Source: Caproicibacterium amylolyticum
GTDB lineage: Bacteria; Bacillota; Clostridia; Oscillospirales; Acutalibacteraceae
Assembly (NCBI RefSeq): GCF_014467055.1
Contig: NZ_CP060696.1
Location: 124,001-188,000 of the forward strand
Reading direction: 5' to 3'
Length of the DNA stretch: 64,000 nt
Position numbers and translations under genes: made by a program. The notes beneath the pieces were generated by a model. It saw nothing but the letters and a program-made list of their open reading frames with translations, made no database searches and had not been told where the DNA came from. Shown in pieces: positions 41,693 to 48,662 of the stretch (position 1 is the first letter of the stretch; each line of letters begins with the position of its first letter).

Positions 41693-43489
41693 ATGCTGTA
41701 CCCCAAAGTCAGTACATCACGCGGGATTCAGGAACTTTCCGGTGTTTGGAATTTTCATTTGTGTGAGGAGGGTGAAAGCGAGGAAAGTTGGAAAGATACG
41801 CCATTACAGCAGGCGGAGCCGATTGCGGTTCCGGCTTCCTACAATGACCAGAAAGATGTGCGTGCTTACCGGAATCACTGCGGCTGGGCGGTGTATCAGC
41901 GCAAAATCTGTGTGCCGCAGTTTTGGCAGGGCCAGCGCGTTGTCCTTCGCTTTGGCGCGGCGACACACACTGCCAAGGTTTGGCTGGATGGTAAGCTGCT
42001 GTGCGAGCACAGAGGCGGCTTTTTGCCCTTTGAAACAGAAGTGACAGAGATGCTTCTCTGCGGGAAAACAGCACTGCTGACGGTTGCAGTGGATAACCGT
42101 GTTGATTTTTCCACTCTGCCGGTCGGCAACGAAAAAGGGACTTCTTTCATGGGCAGTGATAACCCTGGCATTCCCAGCGTGGAAGCTGCGAAAGCGAACC
42201 GCGCAAAACAAAATTTGCCGAACTTTGATTTCTTTAACTATGCCGGTTTAAACCGCCCGGTACTGCTGTATACAACGCCAAAAGACTACATTGCCGATGT
42301 TTCTATTGTTCCGGAAATCGATGACCAGACCGCGCAGGTTTCCTATTCCGTCCGCACTGTTGGCAGCGGTGCGGTCAGTGTGTCGATTCTTGATGCACAG
42401 GGCAAGGAGGTTGCCGGAGCAGAGGGCGCGGTGGGCATCGTTCAGATTGCGCACCCGGAGCTTTGGTGGCCGGGCAAGGCTTACCTGTACACAGCACGTT
42501 TTACCTTTGGCACGGATGTCTATGAGCAGACTTTTGGCCTGCGCGCTGTAAAAGTAGAGGGTACCAAATTTCTGATTAATGGCAAGCCTCTTTACTTTAA
42601 AGGTTTTGGCAAACATGAAGACTCCGCTTTTCACGGCCGTGGGACGGATGTGTGTCTGAATGTAAAGGATGTCAATCTGATGCACTGGCTTGGTGCAAAC
42701 TCTTTCCGTACCAGTCATTATCCCTATGCAGAGGAAATGTACGATCTCTGCGACCGGGAGGGCATTGTCATTATCGATGAGGTTCCCGCCGTGGGAATCG
42801 GCATGGGTCCGGCGTGTGACCCCTATGAAACCATGCACATCCGCGCGCATCATGAGGATGTCCTGCGGGAAATCGTTGCACGTGACAAAAATCACCCTTG
42901 TGTGGTAATGTGGTCGCTGGGCAACGAGCCGGATCTGGACAATTTTCCGGAATCTGCTTATCGCTACTGGCATTCACTTTATGAACTGGTACATCAGATT
43001 GACCCGCAGAACCGGCCGGTTACGGTGGTCTGCTGTCAGAACAGCTATGAAAAAGACATTACTACCCGCACCATGGATGTGGTGTGTCTGAACCGTTACT
43101 ATGGCTGGTACAACCTTTCCGGCGATTTGGACGCGGCCTGCAGCGGCTTGAAAATGGAGATGCAGTTTTGGGCAAAACAGGGCAAACCGGTTATGTTTAC
43201 AGAGTATGGTGCGGATGCGGTCGCCGGGATTCACGAGGTCGTACCGGAAATGTTCAGCGAAGAATTTCAGGCGGAGTATTATCAGCGCGAAAATGAAGTG
43301 CTGGACCAATTCCCATTCTTTATCGGGGAGCAGGTATGGAATTTCGCCGACTTTGCCACTGTGCAGGGCATTATGCGTGTGGACGGCAACAAAAAGGGCT
43401 TGTTTACGCGTGAACGCCGCCCCAAAACGGCTGCATTTTACTTCAAAAAACGATGGCATGGAATTCCCGACTTTGGGTATAAGGAGTAA
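41693..43489 (+). CDS. uidA: Beta-glucuronidase, GH2
   Basis: A 598-residue GH2 enzyme. The acid/base is Glu412 in SLGNEPD and the nucleophile Glu504 in FTEYGAD. The glucuronate-specific NxK motif is Asn566-Lys568 in VDGNKKGLFTRERRPK, at the same numbers as E. coli GusA. GEQVWNFADFAT is also conserved, so this is a true glucuronidase and not a galactosidase. The loop after DEVPAVGIGMG is short, which fits the no-loop class that prefers larger glucuronides. With no signal peptide it works in the cytoplasm. It is the last gene of the operon, with AGGGAG before ATG 41693. Confidence 0.93.
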   Translation: MLYPKVSTSRGIQELSGVWNFHLCEEGESEESWKDTPLQQAEPIAVPASYNDQKDVRAYRNHCGWAVYQRKICVPQFWQGQRVVLRFGAATHTAKVWLDGKLLCEHRGGFLPFETEVTEMLLCGKTALLTVAVDNRVDFSTLPVGNEKGTSFMGSDNPGIPSVEAAKANRAKQNLPNFDFFNYAGLNRPVLLYTTPKDYIADVSIVPEIDDQTAQVSYSVRTVGSGAVSVSILDAQGKEVAGAEGAVGIVQIAHPELWWPGKAYLYTARFTFGTDVYEQTFGLRAVKVEGTKFLINGKPLYFKGFGKHEDSAFHGRGTDVCLNVKDVNLMHWLGANSFRTSHYPYAEEMYDLCDREGIVIIDEVPAVGIGMGPACDPYETMHIRAHHEDVLREIVARDKNHPCVVMWSLGNEPDLDNFPESAYRYWHSLYELVHQIDPQNRPVTVVCCQNSYEKDITTRTMDVVCLNRYYGWYNLSGDLDAACSGLKMEMQFWAKQGKPVMFTEYGADAVAGIHEVVPEMFSEEFQAEYYQRENEVLDQFPFFIGEQVWNFADFATVQGIMRVDGNKKGLFTRERRPKTAAFYFKKRWHGIPDFGYKE

Positions 43490-43499
43490 AGATGCTTTT

Positions 43500-43600
43500 G
43501 CTCTTATAGCAATGCTCACAAATGTCAAGAAACTACTTTCTGTGGCTTCTTTAGAATACCCTTCGGGGCACGCGAGGCTGGCGAAAACTTTAAAGAAAGA
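43500..43600. repeat. Degenerate repeat-like spacer
   Basis: TTATAGCAAT (43504-43513) matches the end of the element at 16790-16944, and GGCGAAAACTTTAAAG (about 43578-43593) resembles GGCGAAACTTTTGC of the element at 8647-8764. No gene or good terminator is visible between uidA and the convergent metallo-hydrolase gene. Confidence 0.35.
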
Positions 43601-43615
43601 ATCTATGCGTGTGTT

Positions 43616-44560
43616 TTACGTCCCCGTGGCAGAAGCAAGGCCTGTTTCAAATGTAATGGTTTTGCCGTCGGTATGTGCGCAGATGGTTTTCTGTTCATCA
43701 GTGCGGTAAATTTTTGCACCAATGCTTGTCAAATGCGAAAGCGTCTGCTGTGTTGGGAAGCCGTAGTCGTTTCCACGTCCACAGGAAATCACTGCCGCCG
43801 TGGGGGAAACAGCTTTTAAGAAAGCCACGGTGCTGCTGGTTTTGCTGCCGTGGTGACCGCACTTCAAAACGTCTGCGTGCAAATCCGTGCCGCTTTTCAG
43901 CATTTCCTGTTCACTTTCTTTTTCTGCATCACCGGTGAGAAGGAACTTCTTTTCACCAATCGTTGCCATAGCCACAGCGGAATAGTTGTTCAATTCCTTA
44001 TACTTTGCAAACTTTGGCGCCAGCAGCTCAATTTTACAGCTGCTGTCATTCATTAAGGACAGGCCGGCTTTGGCCTGGGTTGCTTTGATATTTTTCTGTT
44101 TCATGGTAGTCAGCAGATTGGTATACAATTTGGTGGTCGGTACATCTTTATCTGCCACACGCGGCATAACGTACTGCCCGATTTCAAAGTTTTCCAACAC
44201 CTTCTGCATACCGCCGATGTGGTCGGCATGCGGGTGGGTGGCGATGACAACATCCAGTTTGGAAACACCGAGATCTTTCAGCAGCTTCACCAGCCCTTTC
44301 GCACTTTCCGAAGTGCCGGCGTCAATCAGCACATTTTTTCCGTTTGGCAGCTGCAGCAGTTCGCTGTCACCCTGCCCAACGTCAAAGTACCAGATGCTTG
44401 CCTTTTGTCCAGCTGCCTGCGAAGAGGCGGCTGCAGCTTTGCTGCTTTTTGGTGCGGAAACAATGTTGGATGCTGTACTGCCCGAAAGGGAAATCTGGCA
44501 GCCGCACAAAAGAAAAACAGGTGCCAGTACAGCCGCCAGAATACGGGAAATCTTTTTCAT
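43616..44560 (-). CDS. ComEC/Rec2-like metallo-beta-lactamase-fold lipoprotein
   Basis: A 314-residue lipoprotein (signal ending LLCGC, Cys near residue 21) with a Ser/Ala-rich tether and a stand-alone MBL domain related to the C-terminal part of ComEC. The metal motif is THPHADHIGG, with TGDAEKES and KCGHHGSKTSS as later ligands, and FDVGQGDSELLQLPNGKNVL at the front. Outside the cell it may act as a nuclease or phosphodiesterase; stand-alone ComEC-MBL proteins are common in Firmicutes and mostly untested. A terminator separates it from the gene upstream. Confidence 0.85.
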   Translation of the reverse strand: MKKISRILAAVLAPVFLLCGCQISLSGSTASNIVSAPKSSKAAAASSQAAGQKASIWYFDVGQGDSELLQLPNGKNVLIDAGTSESAKGLVKLLKDLGVSKLDVVIATHPHADHIGGMQKVLENFEIGQYVMPRVADKDVPTTKLYTNLLTTMKQKNIKATQAKAGLSLMNDSSCKIELLAPKFAKYKELNNYSAVAMATIGEKKFLLTGDAEKESEQEMLKSGTDLHADVLKCGHHGSKTSSTVAFLKAVSPTAAVISCGRGNDYGFPTQQTLSHLTSIGAKIYRTDEQKTICAHTDGKTITFETGLASATGT

Positions 44561-44575
44561 AGGTCCTCCTTTATC

Positions 44576-44609
44576 AAAAAAAGACCGCCCTTTTGGGCGG
44601 CCTTTTTGT
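44576..44609 (-). terminator. Terminator between two minus-strand genes
   Basis: GACCGCCC (44584-44591) and GGGCGGCC (44596-44603) pair around TTTT, flanked by an A8 run and a T5 run. It ends the 89-residue gene before the MBL lipoprotein gene. Confidence 0.85.
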
Positions 44610-44617
44610 TAACCAGA

Positions 44618-44887
44618 TTAATTGGGCGAACTATCGCCTTTGCTGCCGAACAGATTGAAACGGAAAAGCATGGACTCATCCTCCGGATTGTCGCAGGAAA
44701 TGTAGCAGGAGGCAATCTTTCCGCCCTCAATCAGGCTGGTAAGCCCCACCAACTGGCACAGTTTGCTTTTCAGATTCAGTTTGTCACCCTCATTAGAAAC
44801 CAGATAAACATTGCCCTGGCACTGATCCAGCAGCTCTAAAAATTTTGGAACATTTACATCATGTATCTCCAGTAAAGAATCTGCCAT
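44618..44887 (-). CDS. Small uncharacterised protein, 89 aa
   Basis: I do not recognise a family. The protein is soluble and mixed alpha/beta in look (VPKFLELLDQCQGNVYLVSN, then ASCYISCDNPEDESMLFRF). It has a good promoter, a ribosome site (GGGGGA) and its own terminator, so it is a genuine single-gene unit. The length and compact fold suggest a conserved small clostridial protein. Nothing nearby hints at a role. Confidence 0.65.
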   Translation of the reverse strand: MADSLLEIHDVNVPKFLELLDQCQGNVYLVSNEGDKLNLKSKLCQLVGLTSLIEGGKIASCYISCDNPEDESMLFRFNLFGSKGDSSPN

Positions 44888-44954
44888 ATCCGCATCCCCC
44901 TTAATGTGTTAAGAAATTTCTTCAAAAGAAACCCCTGCAAGTATGACCAATTTA

Positions 44955-44982
44955 ATTATAACAGCCGTTTCCCTTTTGTCAA
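44955..44982 (-). promoter_or_regulatory. Promoter of the 89-residue gene
   Basis: Minus-strand TTGACA (44977-44982), a 16-base spacer and TATAAT (44955-44960): both boxes are consensus. Confidence 0.8.
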
Positions 44983-45089
44983 CCAATATTCAGGTAAAAT
45001 TAAGCACTAAAATTCGACTTTTGTACCAAAAATGATGATTTGCATAAATACATTTTATTTATTTTGTGTGTTCCGACGAAAGCTCTTGT

Positions 45090-45118
45090 TTTACAAATTA
45101 TAAGTGCTGCTGTATAAT
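45090..45118 (+). promoter_or_regulatory. Promoter of the phosphohexomutase gene
   Basis: TTTACA (45090-45095), a 17-base spacer and TATAAT (45113-45118), about 40 bases before ATG 45166. Confidence 0.7.
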
Positions 45119-45165
45119 AAAAATAAAAGCCGCTCTGCCGCGGAAATTCAGGGAGGAAAGAAAAG

Positions 45166-46698
45166 ATGCTTGATAAATACTGGAAACACTTCAAAAGCGG
45201 AACCGATATCCGCGGCGTTGCCAGCTCTGGTGCGCCGGATGAACAGGCAATCGACCTGACCGATGAAAATATAGAAAAAATGACAGCAGGGTTTGTTTTG
45301 TGGCTTGCCGCAAAAACCGGTACTGCACCGGAGAAAATGACAATTTCCGTGGGGCATGATTCCCGCATTTCTGCGGATCGGATTCAGGCGGCGGTTTTGC
45401 ACGCACTTATAAATGCGGGCTGCCGTGTGCTTTGCTGCGGGCTTGCCTCCACCCCCAGCATGTTTATGACAACGGTTGAGCTTGCATGCACCGGTGCGGT
45501 GCAGATCACCGCAAGCCATCACCCGTTTTTCCGCAATGGTTTGAAGTTTTTCACCCGTGACGGCGGGTTGGAGGGCAGTGACATTGAGCAGATTCTGGAG
45601 CACGCGCAGAATGGCGATACACCGCCTGCTTTGCAGGGAACAACCGAGGAAGTCAATTATATGGCGCAGTACAGTGCTCGTCTGCGCAAAATGATACAGG
45701 ACGGCGTTAAGGCCGAGGACTATGACCATCCGCTTGCAGGATTCCATATTGTTGTGGATGCCGGAAACGGTGCAGGCGGCTTTTACGCCAAGGATGTTTT
45801 GGAGCCGCTTGGCGCGGATATTTCCGGCAGTCAGTTTTTGGAGCCGGACGGCATGTTCCCCAACCACATTCCCAATCCCGAAAATGAGGAAGCAATGAAA
45901 TCTGTCTGTGCGGCGGTAAGAAAAAATCACGCCGATTTGGGCGTGATTTTTGATACCGACGTTGACCGCGGCGGCGCGGTTGACCACAGCGGAAATGAAA
46001 TCAACCGCAACCGGCTTGTTGCCATCGCCAGCGCAATCGCACTGGAAAATGCGCCGGGCGGTACGGTGGTAACGGATTCTGTAACCAGTGACGGACTGAA
46101 AACTTATATTGAAGAAACACTGGGCGGCAAACAGCGCCGCTTTAAGCGCGGCTACAAAAACGTCATTGACGAAGCGCTGCGCCTGAACAAAGAGGGCGTG
46201 GACTGCCCGCTTGCTATTGAAACCAGCGGACACGCTGCCATGCGGGAAAACTATTTTCTGGATGACGGCGCATATCTGGTAACAAAAATCATTATGAAAA
46301 CCGCTGTTCTGCGGGGGCAGGGCAAAGATTTGGAAGACTTGCTGGCACCGCTGCCGGAACCTGCGGAAGCAGCGGAAATCCGCCTGCCAATCATGGTGGA
46401 AGACTTTCGCACAGAGGGAGAAGCGGTACTGGCAAGTTTGAGCACCTGCGCAGGACATCAGCCGCACTGGCACATTGACCCGGAAGGCTGCGAAGGTGTT
46501 CGCATTGCTTTTGATGAGCAGGCCGGTGACGGCTGGGCGCTGCTTCGTCTGAGCGTACATGACCCGATTCTGCCGCTGAACATTGAAAGCAATATTGCCG
46601 GCGGAACCACGCTGATTGCAAGCCAGCTGTATGTGAACCTGCGGACACACAAAAATATTGATACCTCTCCGCTGGAAACGTTCATTTCCAATGATTAA
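45166..46698 (+). CDS. Phosphomannomutase/phosphoglucomutase
   Basis: A 510-residue alpha-D-phosphohexomutase. The phosphoserine loop reads ITASHHPFFRNGLKFF (most members have TASHNP), the metal loop is FDTDVDRGG, the sugar-specificity loop is ETSGHAAMRENYF, and the phosphate loop lies near the C-terminus. It interconverts hexose 1- and 6-phosphates and feeds cell-surface sugar synthesis. Whether glucose or mannose is preferred cannot be told. AGGGAGGA precedes the start. Its stop lies only 20 bases from the convergent spoVAD stop, with no clear hairpin between. Confidence 0.88.
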   Translation: MLDKYWKHFKSGTDIRGVASSGAPDEQAIDLTDENIEKMTAGFVLWLAAKTGTAPEKMTISVGHDSRISADRIQAAVLHALINAGCRVLCCGLASTPSMFMTTVELACTGAVQITASHHPFFRNGLKFFTRDGGLEGSDIEQILEHAQNGDTPPALQGTTEEVNYMAQYSARLRKMIQDGVKAEDYDHPLAGFHIVVDAGNGAGGFYAKDVLEPLGADISGSQFLEPDGMFPNHIPNPENEEAMKSVCAAVRKNHADLGVIFDTDVDRGGAVDHSGNEINRNRLVAIASAIALENAPGGTVVTDSVTSDGLKTYIEETLGGKQRRFKRGYKNVIDEALRLNKEGVDCPLAIETSGHAAMRENYFLDDGAYLVTKIIMKTAVLRGQGKDLEDLLAPLPEPAEAAEIRLPIMVEDFRTEGEAVLASLSTCAGHQPHWHIDPEGCEGVRIAFDEQAGDGWALLRLSVHDPILPLNIESNIAGGTTLIASQLYVNLRTHKNIDTSPLETFISND

Positions 46699-46718
46699 AA
46701 AGTAAGGGCACTGCGTTT

Positions 46719-47729
46719 TTACGTTTCCAGATGCAGATGCACTGCATGAGCAATGCCGACAATACTTTCTCCCTGCTGCAAAGCGGTGGGCGACATCAGC
46801 GCACCGGTCGCGGTAAACAGTACATCTTTTAAAATGCCCTGTGCCATTTGTTTTAAAATGTAGCCGCAAACCACCGAGCCGCTGCAGCCGCAGCCGGAGC
46901 CGCCTGCGTGTACATCCTGTTCTTTGCGGTTATAGATCATCAGGCCGCAGTCGTTATGGTTGGTTTCAATGTCCCACCCTGCTTTTCGCATGATTTCCCG
47001 CAGCAGGCTGCTGCCGACGTAGCCGAGGTCACCGGTTAAGATCAGGTCAAAGTCCTGCGGGGTGGCACCTGTGTCTGTGAAGTAGTCAGTCAGTGTGCGC
47101 ACTGCGGCCGGAGCCATGGCGGCACCCATGTTGTTGGCGTCGGACACACCGAGGTCGGTCATGCGGCCAAAGGTGACTTCCCGTACAGAAATGGCACCCG
47201 GCTGCTTTCCCATGACAACCGCGCCCGCGGCAGTCGCTGTCCACTGCGCGGTTGGTGTGCGCTGTCCGCCATATTCCAGCGGAAAGCGAAACTGCCGCTC
47301 CGCGGAGCAGAAATGGCTGCTGGTGACAGCAACTGCGTTTTCAGCGGCCCCACCGCTGACAAATACGGAGGCCATGCCCATGCCCTGTGCCATCGTGGAG
47401 CAGGCACCGTATTGCCCCAGAAACGGAATGTCAAGGTCACGCAGGCCGTAGGTGGAAGAAATGCATTGGTTGAGTAGGTCGCCCGCAAAAATGTACTGGA
47501 TGTCGGCGGGTTTTAGGTGCGCTTTCTGTATGGCGGTCTTGACGGCTTCTGTCTGCAGCTTGCTTTCTGCTTTTTCCCAGCTTTCCTCACCGAGAGTGGT
47601 GTCGTCATGTGTGGCATCAAAGTAATCTTTCAGCGGGCCTTCACCCTCTTTTTTGCCTGCAAAGGACCCACTGCCGCGAATATAGGCCGGCGGGTCTAGC
47701 TGTAATGTATACTTTCCAATGCGCTGCAT
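46719..47729 (-). CDS. spoVAD: Stage V sporulation protein AD
   Basis: SpoVAD is part of the SpoVA channel that loads dipicolinic acid into the forespore and releases it at germination; it binds DPA. The 336-residue protein has the thiolase-like fold with SSTYGLRDLDIPFLGQYGAC, VTSSHFCSAERQFRFPLEYG and the C-terminal GGSGCGCSG. It starts 30 bases after spoVAC. The usual next gene spoVAE does not follow: the gene ends 20 bases from an unrelated convergent gene. Confidence 0.94.
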   Translation of the reverse strand: MQRIGKYTLQLDPPAYIRGSGSFAGKKEGEGPLKDYFDATHDDTTLGEESWEKAESKLQTEAVKTAIQKAHLKPADIQYIFAGDLLNQCISSTYGLRDLDIPFLGQYGACSTMAQGMGMASVFVSGGAAENAVAVTSSHFCSAERQFRFPLEYGGQRTPTAQWTATAAGAVVMGKQPGAISVREVTFGRMTDLGVSDANNMGAAMAPAAVRTLTDYFTDTGATPQDFDLILTGDLGYVGSSLLREIMRKAGWDIETNHNDCGLMIYNRKEQDVHAGGSGCGCSGSVVCGYILKQMAQGILKDVLFTATGALMSPTALQQGESIVGIAHAVHLHLET

Positions 47730-47759
47730 TGCAGATTGCTCCTTCCTTGAAACGGCTGT

Positions 47760-48203
47760 TTAGTAAAGATGGAAAAAATACAGAATCAGGCCGTAAATAA
47801 CACTGGCGGTGGTGCCGTAAACCAGCACCGGGCCGGCAACGGTGAACATTTTTGCACCCAGCCCCAGCACCAGTCCTTCGCTTTTAAACTCCATGGCGGG
47901 TGAAACAATGCTGTTGGCAAAGCCGGTGATTGGGACGATTGTGCCGGCTCCGGCGTACTTTGCAATGTTGTCATAGATCTTGCATGCGGTCAGGATGGCT
48001 GCCAGTGCCACCAGTGTTACGGAAACCCATGTGCGCGCAACTTGCAAATCCTGTACTACCATCATGTACAGATTGCCGAGAGCCTGCCCCAGTGCGCAGA
48101 TGGCACCGCCCACGCAGAAAGCCCACAGGCAGTCTACGAACAGATTGCTGTTTGGCGAAGTCTTTTCATACATTTTTTTGTATTGCTGCTGTGATACTTG
48201 CAT
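47760..48203 (-). CDS. spoVAC: Stage V sporulation protein AC
   Basis: SpoVAC is a membrane component, reported as mechanosensitive, of the spore DPA channel. The 147-residue protein shows YKKMYEKTSPNSNLFVDCLW, FCVGGAICALGQAL and VPITGFANSIVSPAMEFKSE, all SpoVAC hallmarks, and about five helices. ATG 48203 has AAAGGGGGA upstream, but that site is the 3' arm of a 16-bp hairpin that also ends the comFB gene. Forespore (sigma-G) control is expected from the family; I did not find a clear sigma-G box. Confidence 0.94.
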   Translation of the reverse strand: MQVSQQQYKKMYEKTSPNSNLFVDCLWAFCVGGAICALGQALGNLYMMVVQDLQVARTWVSVTLVALAAILTACKIYDNIAKYAGAGTIVPITGFANSIVSPAMEFKSEGLVLGLGAKMFTVAGPVLVYGTTASVIYGLILYFFHLY

Positions 48204-48207
48204 AATG

Positions 48208-48247
48208 AAAAATCCCCCTTTGGAAGTAGCATTTCCAAAGGGGGATT
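48208..48247 (-). terminator. comFB terminator overlapping the spoVAC ribosome site
   Basis: AAATCCCCCTTTGGAA and TTCCAAAGGGGGATTT pair (48209-48224 and 48232-48247), followed on the minus strand by TTTTTC. The downstream arm contains AAAGGGGGA, the ribosome site of spoVAC, so the same stem ends comFB and can mask spoVAC initiation. Confidence 0.8.
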
Positions 48248-48249
48248 TG

Positions 48250-48531
48250 TTATGCAGAGGTTTCCTGCTCATGCCGCGGGTGCTGGCGAACCAGTACAGC
48301 GGCCTTTGAAAGTTCAGCGGCAATGTCCATTTCGTGCTGCTTTTCCAGCAGAAAGGTTTTTGCATACAGTGCACCGGCGGCGCTGACCACGTAATGGGGC
48401 GGCAACCGGTTCAGCGCATAAGCAATTATGTCATTGTGGCAGCGTTCGCATTGGCAGCAATCCAGGTCATTTTTGAGTTTCAAGTACATTTCTTCGACCA
48501 TGTCTTCCATAATGTTTCTGTAACTTTCCAT
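48250..48531 (-). CDS. comFB: ComFB domain protein
   Basis: A 93-residue protein of the ComFB family. The motif NDIIAYALNRLPPHYVVSAAG is diagnostic, and CCQCERCHND supplies a zinc-type Cys cluster as in B. subtilis ComFB. In B. subtilis it sits in the comF competence operon, though its role there is unclear; cyanobacterial ComFB proteins bind cyclic di-GMP. Here it lies upstream of spoVAC, with no comF genes. ATG 48531 follows AAAGGT. An upstream GTG or ATG would add a non-conserved leader. Confidence 0.82.
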   Translation of the reverse strand: MESYRNIMEDMVEEMYLKLKNDLDCCQCERCHNDIIAYALNRLPPHYVVSAAGALYAKTFLLEKQHEMDIAAELSKAAVLVRQHPRHEQETSA

Positions 48532-48662
48532 TTTACAGTATACCTTTCTGTTAGAAAGCAGATGCAACGGCGTGAACTGTGTTGTTTTTACAAATTATAG
48601 CATATAAGTCGCAAAAGCGCAAATAATAAATGTTAAAGCTGGGAATCTTTTTATAGGAAAAA

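Noticed and set aside
45148..46869. A 573-codon open frame antisense to the phosphohexomutase
   Set aside because: Shadow of the mutase gene; His/Arg/Cys-rich translation without domains.
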